A DNA stretch of 64,000 nt from Bradyrhizobium sp. NAS96.2 (GTDB lineage Bacteria > Pseudomonadota > Alphaproteobacteria > Rhizobiales > Xanthobacteraceae), in assembly GCF_001908235.1 (NCBI RefSeq), contig NZ_LGHK01000026.1, positions 1 through 64,000 of the forward strand, read 5' to 3'. Below are positions 41,701-51,707 of the stretch, piece by piece. Numbering within the stretch: position 1 is the stretch's first letter; each line of letters begins with the position of its first letter. The notes under the pieces are model-generated. The model was not told where the DNA came from, searched no databases, and saw nothing but the letters and a program-made list of their open reading frames with translations. A program made the position numbers and the translations under genes.

Positions 41701-41890
41701 CGGCGCCGAGCTGCGTCAGCCGCTCGGTGTCGCCGTGGTCGGCGGCCTCTGCGTCTCGCAGCTGCTGACGCTGTTCATCACGCCTGTGATCTACATCTAT
41801 CTCGACCGCATCGACCGCAGGCTGCGCCGCAAGCTCGATCCGCTGGCGGATGGCGACGCCGAGCGTCCGCAGGTGGTGGCGGCGGAATAA
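38768..41890 (+). CDS. RND multidrug efflux transporter, inner-membrane pump
   Basis: The 1040-aa permease has the full RND plan: two sets of six membrane helices and two large periplasmic loops. The proton-relay aspartates lie in TM4 (LSVGFVVDDAIVMLENIVRH), and the second half has GIVMLVGIVKKNAIMMVDFA. It is most like MdtB/MdtC/AcrB-type hydrophobe exporters and would expel drugs or bile-like compounds by proton exchange. It is coupled to the adaptor gene. A perfect hairpin follows its stop. Confidence 0.93.
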   Translation: MTLSELCIRRPVMTTLITASIIAFGVFGFRLLPVSALPKVDFPTIAVTATLPGASADTMAASVAGIIERQLSTIAGISSMNSNSSQGTSVITIQFDLNRSIDAAALDVQTALTIAQRRLPIEMTIPPSFRKVNPADFPVLFVSLGSATLPLSAVNEYGDITIGQALSQLPGVAQVLIYGAQKFAIRVQADPEAAAARGVSMEDIRAAVSRANSSTPVGTLNGPKQDVALQASGQMDKAADYRQIYVAWRNGSPVRLDEIAKVYDSVENDKIATWMNDERAIVLAIQKQPDANTVAVVDAVLAKLPSLRAAIPPSVTMQVMMDRSVSIRQAVSDVEETLLIAIALVILVIFLFLRSASATFIPALAVPISLFGTCAVMYALDYSINNMTLLALTLSVGFVVDDAIVMLENIVRHIEHGMKPFEAALKGAREIGFTIISITFSLIAVFIPVLLMGGIVGRVFREFAVTISVAIIVSGFVSLTLTPMLCARVLRAHDATKRPNIVLRAFEAMFEAWLRAYERALDWVLAKKALMLVVTLATLGGTIYLYVIVPKGFFPQEDTGFLIGVTEAATDTSFEAMKVRQQALVEVLRTDPAIEYINSTVGSGGPNPTANYGRLFIALKPQKMRDSATVVVGRLRQKAREIPGMQAFFQSIQNLNIGGRISKSQYQYVMQSGDTEALYRLAPDMRDKIEKIPGLLDVTTDLYIKNPQMTVDIDREKAAVYGVTVDQVRNQLYNAYGARQVGTIYMPSNDYQIILEVQPQFRVDPSDLSKLYMKTANGQTIPLNAVAKLVPTVGPLQINHQGQQPAVTISFNLAPGNSLGYAVDKITELEQSANLPPTIATGFSGTAQVFQDSLRGQGVLILAAVFAAFVILGILYESFIHPITIISGLPSAGIGAILTLMLFGMELSVIAMIGIVMLVGIVKKNAIMMVDFALERRRVGLSAEHAIREAALLRFRPIMMTTFAAIFGTLPIALGAGAGAELRQPLGVAVVGGLCVSQLLTLFITPVIYIYLDRIDRRLRRKLDPLADGDAERPQVVAAE

Positions 41891-41899
41891 TTGCGCCTC

Positions 41900-41922
41900 G
41901 TGCGAACCGGACACCGGTTCGC
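41900..41922. repeat. Perfect 10-bp hairpin after the RND operon
   Basis: TGCGAACCGG and CCGGTTCGCA are separated by three bases. No T-run follows, so it is a weak terminator candidate between the RND operon and the convergent erpA-like gene. Confidence 0.6.
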
Positions 41923-41950
41923 ATCGGGGAAACGCGTCGGCGCGAGGGCG

Positions 41951-42280
41951 TTAGATCGAGAAGCTGGTGCCGCAGCCGCAGGAGGCGGTGGCGTTCGGAT
42001 TGACGACGCGGAACGAGGCGCCGATCAGGTCGTCGACGAAGTCGACTTCTGAGCCCGCCAGGAACGGGACCGAGGCGGGATCGATCAGCACCACCGCGCT
42101 GTCGCGCTCGATCACGAGGTCGTCATCGGCCTGGGTGCGCTCGACATCGAACTTGTACTGGAAACCGGAGCAGCCGCCGCCCTCGACCGAAATGCGCAGC
42201 TTGGCGCCTTCGCCTTCCTTGCTGAGGATCTGCCCGATACGGCGGGCGGCCCGTTCGCTGACGGTGATGGCAGCAGTCAT
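41951..42280 (-). CDS. erpA: A-type iron-sulfur cluster carrier, ErpA-like
   Basis: The 109-aa HesB/IscA-type protein carries the three conserved cysteines Cys37 (GGGCSGFQY), Cys101 and Cys103 (SCGCGTSFSI). It receives [4Fe-4S] or [2Fe-2S] clusters and delivers them to apo-enzymes. ErpA is favoured over IscA because no isc genes surround it. It is divergent from dgt, the usual alphaproteobacterial position. Confidence 0.88.
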   Translation of the reverse strand: MTAAITVSERAARRIGQILSKEGEGAKLRISVEGGGCSGFQYKFDVERTQADDDLVIERDSAVVLIDPASVPFLAGSEVDFVDDLIGASFRVVNPNATASCGCGTSFSI

Positions 42281-42417
42281 ATCGGTCTCCGAACCCTATT
42301 CTGGGCATGGTCGAATCGGATCATGCCCGGCGTCATACCCAATTCATTTGGTCAGCCGCCTTAGTCATAGTTAAGTGCGTCGGACCATGGAATCAAATGG
42401 ATAAGGACTAAAATACT

Positions 42418-43626
42418 GTGTCGGTCGGAATGGCTGCCCCCCGCGCGCCTTATGCCTGCGACCCCGACCGCAGCCGCGGCCGGCTTGTCGCGGAGCCGCC
42501 GAGCCGGACCCGCAGCCCGTTCCGGCGCGATTGCGACCGGGTGATCCATTCCACGGCGTTCCGCCGCCTGAAGCACAAGACCCAGGTCTTCGTCTTCCAT
42601 GAGGGCGATCACTATCGCACCCGGCTGACCCATTCGCTGGAGGTGGCGCAGATCGCCCGGGCGTTGGCGCGCCAGCTCGGGGTCGACGAGGATCTGACCG
42701 AGACGCTGGCGCTCGCGCACGATCTGGGCCATCCGCCGTTCGGCCATGCCGGGGAGCGGGCGCTCGACGACTGCCTCAAGGCCGACGGCGGCTTCGACCA
42801 CAATGCGCAGGCGCTACGGGTCGTCACCGCGCTGGAGCACCGCTATCCGGAATTCGGCGGCCTGAACCTGACCTGGGAATCGCTCGAGGGGATCGTCAAG
42901 CACAACGGCCCGCTGACCGAGCGCAACGGCGCGCCGGCCGGCCGCTATCTGCAAGGCGGCCTTCCGGTCGGGATCGCCGACTACAACAAGACCTACGACC
43001 TTGAGCTCTGGAGCTACGCCTCGCTCGAGGCGCAGATCGCGGCCTTCGCAGACGACATCGCCTATGACGCCCACGACATCGACGACGGCCTGCGCGCCGG
43101 CCTGTTCGCGGTGGACGATCTCAAGGAGATGCCGCTGACATCAGAGATCATCGCCGAGATCGACCGCCATTACCCCGGGCTCGACGAGGTCCGGCGCGGC
43201 GCCGAGCTGGTGCGTGAGCTGATCTCGCATTTCATCAGCGCTGTCTTCAACGAGGCGACTCGGCGGCTCGCGGTAGCGCAGCCGCAATCGGCCCAGGACG
43301 TGCGCCGCCACAATGCGCCGCTGATCGCGTTTCCGCCTCAGGTCGCCGAGCAGGAGGCGGCGATCAAGGCGTTCCTGTTCCGGCGGATGTATCGCCACCG
43401 GCGGGTGATGATCGTCATGCGGGAGGCGGAGCAGGTGGTGCGCAACCTGTTTGAGCGCTACCGGCAATCGCCAGGCGACCTGCCGGCGGAATGGATCGAG
43501 GGCAGCGTGCAGGAGACCGCGAGCGCGCGGAACAGGCGGATCGGCAATTTCATTGCCGGGATGACCGACCGTTTCGCCCTGATCGAACACCAAAGGCTTT
43601 TTGACTCGACCCCGGATTTGCGTTAG
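42418..43626 (+). CDS. dgt: Deoxyguanosinetriphosphate triphosphohydrolase-like protein
   Basis: This 402-aa HD-domain enzyme has the metal-binding HD motif in [22 protein letters not shown] context ([19 protein letters not shown]) and [15 protein letters not shown]. It hydrolyses dGTP or other dNTPs to nucleoside and triphosphate. GTG 42418 has an AAGGA site upstream; ATG 42430 is a close alternative. It is divergent from erpA and followed nine bases later by argS, an order common in rhizobia. Confidence 0.9.
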   Translation: MSVGMAAPRAPYACDPDRSRGRLVAEPPSRTRSPFRRDCDRVIHSTAFRRLKHKTQVFVFHEGDHYRTRLTHSLEVAQIARALARQLGVDEDLTETLALAHDLGHPPFGHAGERALDDCLKADGGFDHNAQALRVVTALEHRYPEFGGLNLTWESLEGIVKHNGPLTERNGAPAGRYLQGGLPVGIADYNKTYDLELWSYASLEAQIAAFADDIAYDAHDIDDGLRAGLFAVDDLKEMPLTSEIIAEIDRHYPGLDEVRRGAELVRELISHFISAVFNEATRRLAVAQPQSAQDVRRHNAPLIAFPPQVAEQEAAIKAFLFRRMYRHRRVMIVMREAEQVVRNLFERYRQSPGDLPAEWIEGSVQETASARNRRIGNFIAGMTDRFALIEHQRLFDSTPDLR

Positions 43627-43635
43627 CGCCCTGCC

Positions 43636-45432
43636 ATGGCCGACACCACTGCTTCACCACACCTTTTTGCCGACATGCTGACGCGCGTGCACGCGATCTG
43701 TGCCGCGGTCGGAGCCGAGGACAACTGGCCCGCGGGCATCGATCTGTCCCGCGTCGTGGTCGAGCCGCCGCGTGATGCGAGCCACGGCGATATGGCGACC
43801 AATGCCGCGATGGTGCTCGCCAAGGACGCAAAGGCCAAGCCGCGCGAGCTCGCCGACAAGATCGCCGAGCGGCTGCGCGCCGACGCGCTGGTGGCCTCCG
43901 TCGATGTCGCAGGTCCCGGGTTCATCAACCTGACCTTGAAGCCGCAGGTCTGGGCCGACGCGCTGCGCGCCGTGCTGGCGGCCGGCTCTGCGTATGGACG
44001 CAGCGACATCGGCAAGGCCGAGAAGGTCAATGTCGAATACGTCTCGGCCAACCCGACCGGACCGATGCATGTCGGCCATTGCCGCGGCGCCGTGTTCGGC
44101 GACGCGCTGTGCAGCCTGCTGCAATTCGCGGGCTTCGACGTCTGCCGCGAATACTACATCAACGACGCCGGCGCCCAGGTCGACGTGCTCGCGCGCTCGG
44201 CGTTCCTGCGTTACCGCGAGGCGCTGGGCCAGGACATCGGCGCGATCCCGGAAGGGCTCTATCCGGGCGACTACCTCGTGCCGGTCGGCGAGGCGCTCGC
44301 CAAGGAATACGGCGAGAAGCTGCTCGGCATGACGGAAGCCGCGTGGCTGCCGATCGTGCGCGACAAGGCGATCGCCATGATGATGGAGATGATCAAGGGC
44401 GATCTCGCCGCGCTCAACATCCATCACGACGTGTTCTTCTCCGAGCGCTCGCTGATCACCTCCGGCAACAACAAGGTCGCCGAGACCATCGATTTCCTAC
44501 GTGCCAAGGGCGACATCTACGAAGGACGTCTGCCGCCGCCGAAGGGCAAGCCGGTCGAGGATTACGAGGATCGCGAGCAGTCGCTGTTCCACGCCACCGC
44601 CTATGGCGATGACGTCGATCGGCCGCTGATCAAGTCGGACGGCTCGTACACCTATTTCGCGTCCGACATCGCCAACCACCGCAACAAGTTCGAGCGTGGT
44701 TTCACCAATCTGATCGACGTGTTCGGCGCCGATCACGGCGGCTACATCAAGCGGATGCAGGCGGCCGTGAAGGCGGTAACCGCGGGCAAGGCCGTGCTCG
44801 ACGTCAAGATCGTGCAGCTCGTGAAGCTGCTGCGCGATGGCGAGCCGGTGAAGATGTCGAAACGCTCAGGCGAATTCGTCACGCTGCGCGAAGTCGTCGA
44901 CGAGGTCGGCTCTGATGCCGTCAGATTCATGATGCTGTTCCGCAAGAACGATGCGGTGCTCGATTTCGACCTCGCCAAGGTGATCGAGCAGTCGAAGGAC
45001 AACGCCGTCTTCTATGTCCAGTACGGCCACGCCCGCGGCCATTCGATCTTCCGCAACGCGCGGGAGGAGGCGGTTCCCGATCTCCCCGAGACCGACGAGG
45101 CCCGGCTGGCCTATCTCCGTAGTGCTACGGTGGAGCGGCTGACCGACCCGGCCGAGCTCGACCTGCTCAAGCGGCTTGCGCTTTATCCCCGGATGATCGA
45201 GGCCGCGGCGGTGGCACACGAGCCGCACCGAATCGCTTTTTATCTATATGATTTGGCCAGTGAATTTCATGCGCTTTGGACCAAGGGGCGCGATTTGCCC
45301 TATTTACGCTTCATTATCAATAATGATGCAGAAATCACGAGGGCGCGACTGGCAATGGTTCAGGGCGTCGTCTCGGTTCTGGCATCGGGCTTAGCTGTTC
45401 TAGGCGTCCACGCTCCAACCGAGATGCGGTAG
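43636..45432 (+). CDS. argS: Arginyl-tRNA synthetase
   Basis: The 598-aa class I synthetase shows the HIGH motif as HVGH (residues 145-148, [18 protein letters not shown]) and the KMSKS-like loop [13 protein letters not shown]. The N-terminal Arg-specific additional domain and the C-terminal DALR anticodon-binding domain are both complete. It charges tRNA-Arg. The gene follows dgt by nine bases and precedes the SPOR-domain gene. Confidence 0.96.
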   Translation: MADTTASPHLFADMLTRVHAICAAVGAEDNWPAGIDLSRVVVEPPRDASHGDMATNAAMVLAKDAKAKPRELADKIAERLRADALVASVDVAGPGFINLTLKPQVWADALRAVLAAGSAYGRSDIGKAEKVNVEYVSANPTGPMHVGHCRGAVFGDALCSLLQFAGFDVCREYYINDAGAQVDVLARSAFLRYREALGQDIGAIPEGLYPGDYLVPVGEALAKEYGEKLLGMTEAAWLPIVRDKAIAMMMEMIKGDLAALNIHHDVFFSERSLITSGNNKVAETIDFLRAKGDIYEGRLPPPKGKPVEDYEDREQSLFHATAYGDDVDRPLIKSDGSYTYFASDIANHRNKFERGFTNLIDVFGADHGGYIKRMQAAVKAVTAGKAVLDVKIVQLVKLLRDGEPVKMSKRSGEFVTLREVVDEVGSDAVRFMMLFRKNDAVLDFDLAKVIEQSKDNAVFYVQYGHARGHSIFRNAREEAVPDLPETDEARLAYLRSATVERLTDPAELDLLKRLALYPRMIEAAAVAHEPHRIAFYLYDLASEFHALWTKGRDLPYLRFIINNDAEITRARLAMVQGVVSVLASGLAVLGVHAPTEMR

Positions 45433-45550
45433 GCAGGGGCATTAGGCCCTCACGAGTGGGGATTTGTGAGGGCATCTGGCAGGGGCCAACTCGTTCGGAC
45501 CGGCTGTGCCGGCGATCTTGGCGCTGTCCCGAAGGGGATGCATCATCACA

Positions 45551-47023
45551 ATGGCTGATCGATATCAGGACCGAAATTTTTCCGCCGACACGGCCTCCAA
45601 GGCCGAGAGCGATCCGCTCGCTGAACTGGCCCGGCTGATCGGCCAGACGGATCCATTTGGCACCGTCAACAAGCCGCCGCCGCGTCCGCTGCAGTCGCGC
45701 GCCAATGCGCGGCCGCAACAATATGAGCCGCAGGCGGACGAGGACGACACGCCGCCTGCAGGCCCGCCGCCCTGGATGCAGCGCGCGCGGCAGGAAGCTG
45801 CTGCGCCGCCGCCCGTGCAGCACACCGAATACGAAGAGCCGGAGCAGGACTATCAGCCGAAGCCGGTGCATCCGTTGCACCGTTATGCGGCCCAGCAGGC
45901 GCAGCCGCCTGCGCCCGCGCCGGTCGCAGCCTATCGGCCGGTCGAGCCCCCCCGGCAGCCTGAGGCCTTCGATGAGGAGCCGCATTATCAGGGCGGTGAT
46001 CAGGTGCAGGATCCGTCGCGCTATGACGACGCGCTCTACGGCCAGCTGGAAGCCGGCGAGCAGGATCTGCAGCGCGATCCGTCCTATCCGGACGATCCCT
46101 ACGCCTATGAGGCCTACGAGGAAGAACCCGAACCGCGCAAGCGGAGCAGTGGCCTGATGACGGTTGCCGCGGTCGTGGCGCTTGCGGTGGTCGGCACCGG
46201 TGGCGCGCTCGCCTATCGCAACTATGTCGGCTCACCGCGGACCGGTGAGCCCCCGATCATCAAGGCTGACAACACGCCGACCAAGGTGATTCCGGCCCAG
46301 GCCGATGCGCCGGCAAAGACGCCGGATCGCATGGCGACGGGTGACGGCACCGAAAAGATCGTGTCGCGCGAAGAGACCCCGGTCGACGTCAATTCGAAGA
46401 CCGCCGGACCGCGCGTTGTGTTTCCGCCGTTGAACGCCAATGCGAACCCGCCGCCAGCCGCCAGCGTGCAGACGGCGCAGCCCGCGCCGGCGCCGCTCAC
46501 CGCCAACGGGACCCTGCCGAACAACGAGCCGCGCAAGGTCCGCACGCTCTCGGTCAAGGGCGGCGACACACCTGATGGCGCGCAGGCGACGGCGGCGGTG
46601 CCGGCCAAGCCCGCGGCGGCGAAGCCTCCGGTGTCGCGCGGCAATCCGTCGGCAGCCAACGCCAGCGTGAACTCGCCAATGTCGCTGGTTCCCGGGCAGG
46701 CTGACGGGGCGGCAGCTCCGGCTGCGCCCCCGACCCGGGTCGCGTCGACCTCGACCGCATCGGTTGGCGGTGGCGGATACCTCGTCCAGGTGTCGTCGCA
46801 GAAGAACGAGGCGGACGCGCAGGCGTCGTATCGGACGCTGCAGGGCAAGTATCGCAACGTGCTCGGTTCGCAGACTTTGGTGGTGAAACGCGTCGATCTC
46901 GGCGAGAAGGGCGTCTACTACCGCGCCTTTGCCGGCCCGTTCGCGTCGTCGGAAGAGGCGAACCAAGTGTGCCGGAGCCTGATGTCGGCCGGTGGGCCGC
47001 AATGCCTCATCCAAAGAAATTAA
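45551..47023 (+). CDS. SPOR-domain membrane protein
   Basis: From ATG 45551 the product is 490 aa. Residues 1-195 form a cytoplasmic, Pro/Gln/Glu-rich region, a single membrane helix lies at about 201-222 (GLMTVAAVVALAVVGTGGAL), a periplasmic Pro/Ala linker follows, and a C-terminal SPOR domain occupies about 407-490 (GYLVQVSSQKNEADAQASYR). SPOR domains bind denuded septal peptidoglycan, so a division or envelope role is likely. It lies between argS and nagZ, a conserved rhizobial order. ATG 45506 upstream is a less likely start. Confidence 0.88.
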   Translation: MADRYQDRNFSADTASKAESDPLAELARLIGQTDPFGTVNKPPPRPLQSRANARPQQYEPQADEDDTPPAGPPPWMQRARQEAAAPPPVQHTEYEEPEQDYQPKPVHPLHRYAAQQAQPPAPAPVAAYRPVEPPRQPEAFDEEPHYQGGDQVQDPSRYDDALYGQLEAGEQDLQRDPSYPDDPYAYEAYEEEPEPRKRSSGLMTVAAVVALAVVGTGGALAYRNYVGSPRTGEPPIIKADNTPTKVIPAQADAPAKTPDRMATGDGTEKIVSREETPVDVNSKTAGPRVVFPPLNANANPPPAASVQTAQPAPAPLTANGTLPNNEPRKVRTLSVKGGDTPDGAQATAAVPAKPAAAKPPVSRGNPSAANASVNSPMSLVPGQADGAAAPAAPPTRVASTSTASVGGGGYLVQVSSQKNEADAQASYRTLQGKYRNVLGSQTLVVKRVDLGEKGVYYRAFAGPFASSEEANQVCRSLMSAGGPQCLIQRN

Positions 47024-47069
47024 AGGCCGTTTCCTTGACCCGTGAGCTGCATACGGCCTAATCGGCCGA

Positions 47070-48092
47070 ATGACGAACCGCGCATTCATCACGGGCATAT
47101 CCGGGCTGACCCTCAACGACGCTGAACGCGAATTCATTCGCGCCGAGCGGCCGTGGGGCTTCATCCTGTTCAAGCGCAACATCGAGAGTCCGGTCCAAGT
47201 CACCGCTCTTGTTGGGGAACTCAGGTCGGCGGCCGGCATGGCCGACGCTCCGGTCCTGATCGACCAGGAGGGTGGCCGGGTGCAGCGGCTCGGTCCGCCG
47301 CATTGGCCGGTCTATCCGCCGGGCGCGAGCTTCAGCGCGCTTTACGACACCGACCCGAAGCTCGGCCTTGCGGCCGCGCGGCTCAGCTCGCGGCTGATTG
47401 CGGCCGACCTGATCGACCTTGGAATCACGGTGGATTGCCTGCCTTTGGCCGATGTTCCGGTGGGGGGCGCAGATGCTGTCATTGGCAACCGGGCCTATGG
47501 AACCGAACCGGACAAGGTCGCCGCGATCGCCCGTGCGGTCACCGACGGGCTGGAACAGGGCGGTGTGCTGCCGGTTCTCAAGCATATACCCGGTCATGGC
47601 CGGGCCACGGCGGACAGCCACTTCCGGCTTCCGACGGTTGATACCGCCAGGGCCGAGCTGGAACGGACCGATTTTGCCGCGTTTCAGCCGCTGGCGGACC
47701 TGCCGATGGCGATGACTGCACATGTTGTGTTTAGCGCGCTGGACCCCGTCCATCCGGCGACGACTTCTGCGACAATCATCGAACAGGTGATTCGCGGCCT
47801 GATCGGGTTTCAGGGTTTGTTGATGAGTGATGACGTGTCGATGAATGCGCTGGCCGGATCAATTGCCGAGCGGACCCGCGCCATCGTCACCGCCGGTTGC
47901 GACATGATTCTGCACTGCAACGGCAATATCGACGAGATGCGCGAGGTTGCGCGGGAGACGCCGGAACTCACCGGCAAGGCGCTTGAGCGCGCCAAGGCTG
48001 CGCTCGCTGCGCGGAAGCAGCCCCAGCCGCTGGACCGGCAGGCGGCGCGGGCCGAACTGGATGCGTTGTTGGATCGGGTAGGGACGGCATGA
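47070..48092 (+). CDS. nagZ: Beta-N-acetylhexosaminidase
   Basis: This 340-aa glycoside hydrolase family 3 enzyme has the NagZ signature KHIPGHGRATADSHFRLP, with the His/Asp acid-base pair, DQEGGRVQRL and the nucleophile Asp in LLMSDDVSM. It removes GlcNAc from 1,6-anhydro-MurNAc muropeptides during cell-wall recycling. Starting MTNRAFITGISGLTLNDAER, it follows the SPOR-domain gene by 46 bases, and its stop overlaps scpA (ATGA). Confidence 0.94.
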   Translation: MTNRAFITGISGLTLNDAEREFIRAERPWGFILFKRNIESPVQVTALVGELRSAAGMADAPVLIDQEGGRVQRLGPPHWPVYPPGASFSALYDTDPKLGLAAARLSSRLIAADLIDLGITVDCLPLADVPVGGADAVIGNRAYGTEPDKVAAIARAVTDGLEQGGVLPVLKHIPGHGRATADSHFRLPTVDTARAELERTDFAAFQPLADLPMAMTAHVVFSALDPVHPATTSATIIEQVIRGLIGFQGLLMSDDVSMNALAGSIAERTRAIVTAGCDMILHCNGNIDEMREVARETPELTGKALERAKAALAARKQPQPLDRQAARAELDALLDRVGTA

Positions 48093-48910
48093 CCGCTGAA
48101 ATTCTATCGTTTGATACCGGGCGGCCGGCCGACCTCGCCGAGGGCGAACCGGCGCTGGTGGTCGACGTCGAGGGCTACGAAGGCCCGCTCGACCTGCTGC
48201 TCACGCTGGCGCGGCAGCAGAAGGTCGACCTGTCGAAGATCTCGATCCTTGCGCTCGCCGACCAATATCTTTCGTTCATCGAGGCGGCACGCAAGATCCG
48301 TCTCGAACTCGCCGCCGACTATCTGGTGATGGCAGCCTGGCTCGCCTTCCTGAAATCGCGGCTCCTGCTGCCCGAACCGCCGAGCGCGGAGGGGCCGAGC
48401 GCCGAGGAAATGGCGACCGCGCTTGCCAACCGGCTGCGCCGTCTGGAGGCGATCCGCGAGGCGGCGAACCGGCTCATGAACCGGCCGCAGTTCCAGCGCG
48501 ATATCTTTCCGCGCGGCAATCCGGAATCGATTGCCGAGATCAAGCACCCGAAATTCACCGCGACGCTGTACGACCTGCTGTCGGCCTATGCCACGCAGCG
48601 CCAGTCGCGCGTGCTGACCACGGTTCATCTGCAGAAGCGCACCGTCTGGTCGCTCGCCGAAGCGCGCGCCTCGCTGGAGCGGCTGGTCGGCATCGCCGAG
48701 GACTGGAGCTGCCTCGACGAATACCTGATGAACTACGTCGCCGATCCCACCCAGAAGGCGACGGTGTTCGCATCCAGCTTCGCCGCGGCCCTCGAGCTGG
48801 TTCGCGAAGGCGAGATGGAAATCAACCAGAAGCAGGCGTTCGCGCCGATCTATTTCCGGAAGCGTCAGGCACAGGCCGCAATGGCCGCGCCGGACCTGTC
48901 GGTTGAGTAA
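48089..48910 (+). CDS. scpA: Segregation and condensation protein A
   Basis: The 273-aa kleisin includes VEGYEGPLDLLLTLARQQKV, the SMC-contacting N-terminal helix region, and SILALADQYLSFIEAARKIR. A C-terminal winged-helix segment follows (RKRQAQAAM end). With Smc and ScpB it forms the bacterial condensin. It is translationally coupled to nagZ and followed by scpB, the standard order. Confidence 0.94.
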   Translation: MTAEILSFDTGRPADLAEGEPALVVDVEGYEGPLDLLLTLARQQKVDLSKISILALADQYLSFIEAARKIRLELAADYLVMAAWLAFLKSRLLLPEPPSAEGPSAEEMATALANRLRRLEAIREAANRLMNRPQFQRDIFPRGNPESIAEIKHPKFTATLYDLLSAYATQRQSRVLTTVHLQKRTVWSLAEARASLERLVGIAEDWSCLDEYLMNYVADPTQKATVFASSFAAALELVREGEMEINQKQAFAPIYFRKRQAQAAMAAPDLSVE

Positions 48911-48932
48911 GTGGAAGAAGGAGAGCAAGCCC

Positions 48933-49838
48933 ATGGCAAGCTTGGCGGAAGTGCGCAGAGACGAGCCCGAGGAGGAGGTTTCTCCTATGGATCATCCGGT
49001 AGCGCGTCCTGAGGAATTGCGGCTCCTGGAAGCCCTGTTGTTTGCATCGGCCGAGCCGATTGATCAGGCGACGCTGGCCAAGCGGATGCCCGACGGCGTC
49101 GACATCAAGCAGGCGCTCGCGCAGTTGCAGGCGGAATATGCGCCGCGTGGCGTCAATCTGGTTAAGGTCGCCAACAAGTGGACGTTCCGCACCGCCGGCG
49201 ATCTGTCGTGGCTGATGACGCGCGAGAGCACCGAGACGCGGAAGCTGTCGCGTGCAGCGATCGAGGTGCTGGCCATCGTCGCCTATCACCAGCCGGTGAC
49301 CCGCGCCGAGATCGAAGAGATTCGCGGCGTGGTGACGTCGAAGGGAACGATCGACGTGCTGCTGGAGACCGGCTGGATCCGCCCGCGCGGCCGCCGCAAG
49401 ACGCCGGGCCGCCCGTTGACCTTCGGTACCACCGACGGCTTCCTGTCGCAGTTCAGCCTGGAAGCGCTCGGCGACCTGCCGGGGCTCGAGGAGCTGAAGG
49501 GCACGGGTCTGCTCGACTCGCGGCTGCCGACCGGCTTCTCCGTTCCGTCGCCATCCGACGATGCGACGCTGCGCGAGGACGAGGAGCCGCTCGAGCCCGG
49601 CGATACGCTGGAACTGCTGCTCGCGCCGGCCGTCGAGCCGGAGGCCGAGGAACCGAAGGCTGAGGTCGAGACCGAAACCGAGGCCGCTGCCGAGGTTGAA
49701 GCCATCGCCGTGGTCGAAGCCGAGGTGATCATTGACGTGGAGGCAGGCGAACCTGACGCGGCCGAGCCCGACGCCGACGAGCCGGACGAACGGGCCGACG
49801 ACGCGGGCGATCACGACGACGCCGAGAAGGGCGAATAG
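48933..49838 (+). CDS. scpB: Segregation and condensation protein B
   Basis: From ATG 48933 (AAGGAG upstream) the protein is 301 aa. The paired winged-helix domains read LLEALLFASAEPIDQATLAK and SRAAIEVLAIVAYHQPVTRA. RPLTFGTTDGFLSQFSLEAL closes the conserved part at about residue 190. A long acidic C-terminal tail (Glu/Ala/Asp repeats, about 200-301) is an extension typical of rhizobial ScpB. It binds ScpA in the condensin complex. Confidence 0.93.
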   Translation: MASLAEVRRDEPEEEVSPMDHPVARPEELRLLEALLFASAEPIDQATLAKRMPDGVDIKQALAQLQAEYAPRGVNLVKVANKWTFRTAGDLSWLMTRESTETRKLSRAAIEVLAIVAYHQPVTRAEIEEIRGVVTSKGTIDVLLETGWIRPRGRRKTPGRPLTFGTTDGFLSQFSLEALGDLPGLEELKGTGLLDSRLPTGFSVPSPSDDATLREDEEPLEPGDTLELLLAPAVEPEAEEPKAEVETETEAAAEVEAIAVVEAEVIIDVEAGEPDAAEPDADEPDERADDAGDHDDAEKGE

Positions 49839-49985
49839 GGCGGAATATTCCCGGTTAAGCCTAGCAATATTACGTAGCCGCGACAGCGATTTGCCGCGGC
49901 AGAGGTCCTTGTTTTTGACACCCCGCGGGCCTAACTTCCGGCCATGTTCAGGCCGGTCCGCCGGCCATTTCTGGAGGGTTGCAGG

Positions 49986-50219
49986 ATGGGTTCGCTTAGC
50001 ATTTGGCACTGGATCGTCGTGATCGCAGTGGTCCTCCTGCTGTTCGGTCGCGGCAAGATTTCGGACCTGATGGGTGACGTCGCCCAGGGCATCAAGGCCT
50101 TCAAGAAGGGCATGCAGGACGACGACAAGGTCGCGGACAAGACCGAGCCCACCAAGTCGATCGATCACAATTCGACGCCGTCGGCCGCGCGCCAGGACGT
50201 CGGCAGCAAGGCCGTCTAA
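49986..50219 (+). CDS. tatA: Sec-independent translocase subunit TatA
   Basis: The 77-aa product ([20 protein letters not shown]) has a short N-terminal membrane helix, the FGRGK hinge and an amphipathic helix ([14 protein letters not shown]), then a hydrophilic tail. It is preceded by GGAGGG. TatA oligomers form the pore that exports folded twin-arginine proteins. tatB and tatC follow. ATG 49944 is a longer start with no hydrophobic logic. Confidence 0.95.
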   Translation: MGSLSIWHWIVVIAVVLLLFGRGKISDLMGDVAQGIKAFKKGMQDDDKVADKTEPTKSIDHNSTPSAARQDVGSKAV

Positions 50220-50379
50220 CGCGCTTGTACTGACGTATATTTCGACGTTTTTCTTCGCGCGAAACGGTGACGCCGTCGCACAGACGCGCTATGGACGCCG
50301 ATTGAGAAAAGGCGCCGGCAGCCCCACATCCTGTTGGGAGCGATGGGGCCGATGGCGGCGCGCTTAGGCGGAACAATTC

Positions 50380-50880
50380 ATGTTCGATATCGGGTGGAGT
50401 GAACTGGTCGTCATCGCGGTCGTCGCGCTGATCGCCATCGGCCCGAAAGAACTTCCGGGCGTGCTGCGCATGGTCGGGCAATGGATGGGCAAGGCCCGCA
50501 AGATGGCCGCCGAATTCCAGGGCCAGTTCCAGGAAGCCATGCGCGAGGCCGAGATGGCCGACCTCAAGAAGAGTTTTGACGAGGTCAGGGAAGCTGCGAC
50601 CGGCATCACCAGCGGCAACATCATGACCTCGCTGCAGAAGGACGTCACCGACGCCCTGCAGATCGACAAGCCGGTCGATGCGCAGGTAGCGTCCGCAATA
50701 GATGCGCCGGTCACGCCAACGACACCTGCCGAGCCGACGCCGGAAACCTTCGTCGAGGCCGAAGCGCACGCTGCCGCCGGCGAGCCGCTTGCGATCACCA
50801 ATGAGGTGAAGCCCGAGCCGGCGCCGCAGGACGTCACGCCGGCACAGCCCGACGTGCTCAAGGACGCGAGGGCGTCATGA
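50380..50880 (+). CDS. tatB: Sec-independent translocase subunit TatB
   Basis: The 166-aa protein begins [20 protein letters not shown] with the TatB-typical membrane helix and [21 protein letters not shown] longer amphipathic helix and an acidic Pro/Ala-rich tail follow. TatB with TatC recognises twin-arginine signal peptides. The stop overlaps tatC (ATGA). The 160-base gap from tatA is noticeably larger than elsewhere in the cluster. Confidence 0.94.
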   Translation: MFDIGWSELVVIAVVALIAIGPKELPGVLRMVGQWMGKARKMAAEFQGQFQEAMREAEMADLKKSFDEVREAATGITSGNIMTSLQKDVTDALQIDKPVDAQVASAIDAPVTPTTPAEPTPETFVEAEAHAAAGEPLAITNEVKPEPAPQDVTPAQPDVLKDARAS

Positions 50881-51683
50881 GCGCCGAAGACATCGAGGCC
50901 AGCAAGGCCCCCTTGATGGATCACCTGATCGAGCTGCGCTCGCGGCTGATCAAGGCGCTGCTCGGCTTCGCCGTGGCCTTCATCATCTGCTTCTTCTTCG
51001 CCAAGCAGATTTTCAATGTCCTGGTCTGGCCGTTCATCTGGGTGGCGGGACCGGAGAATTCGAAATTCATCTACACGGCGCTGCTGGAGTATTTTCTCAC
51101 CCAGCTCAAGCTCGCAATGTTCGGGGCCGCCTTCATCTCGTTCCCGATCGTCGCCGGACAGGTCTACATGTTCGTGGCGCCTGGGCTCTACAAGCACGAG
51201 CGCAATGCCTTCCTTCCGTATCTGATCGCCACGCCGATCTTCTTCGTGATGGGCGCGATGCTGGTCTACTTCGTGGTTTTCCCGATGTTGACCCGTTTCT
51301 CGCTCGGCATGCAACAGACCGCCGGCGCGGAGACCGCGCAGATCCAGCTGCTGCCCAAGGTCGGCGAATATCTTTCGCTGATGATGTCGCTGATCTTCGC
51401 GTTCGGCATCGCCTTCCAGCTGCCGGTGATCCTGACCTTGCTCGGCCGCATCGGCATCGTCACCTCGAAGATGCTGAAGGAGAAGCGGCGCTACTTCATC
51501 GTGATCGCCTTCATCATCGCCGCGGTGCTGACGCCGCCCGACGTGCTGAGCCAGGCCTCGCTGGCGATCCCGCTGCTCGCGCTCTATGAGGGCGCCATCA
51601 TCGCGGTGCGCATGGTGGAGAAGAAGGCGGCCACCGCGAACGCCTCGTCCGGGGCGCCGTCGGCGACCAATCCGGCCGAGTAG
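50877..51683 (+). CDS. tatC: Sec-independent translocase subunit TatC
   Basis: This 268-aa, six-helix protein has [20 protein letters not shown] at the N-terminus, the cytoplasmic signal-peptide-binding region, and [20 protein letters not shown] in the late conserved segment. It is the core twin-arginine receptor. It is coupled to tatB and followed by a dispersed repeat and serS. Confidence 0.95.
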   Translation: MSAEDIEASKAPLMDHLIELRSRLIKALLGFAVAFIICFFFAKQIFNVLVWPFIWVAGPENSKFIYTALLEYFLTQLKLAMFGAAFISFPIVAGQVYMFVAPGLYKHERNAFLPYLIATPIFFVMGAMLVYFVVFPMLTRFSLGMQQTAGAETAQIQLLPKVGEYLSLMMSLIFAFGIAFQLPVILTLLGRIGIVTSKMLKEKRRYFIVIAFIIAAVLTPPDVLSQASLAIPLLALYEGAIIAVRMVEKKAATANASSGAPSATNPAE

Positions 51684-51707
51684 GGTGATTTGGTCACATA
51701 CCCCGCC

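Noticed and set aside
42298..42328. Possible sixth copy of the palindromic element (GGGCATG...CATGCCC)
   Set aside because: Only the outer bases fit; the conserved CGGAAAAG core is missing.
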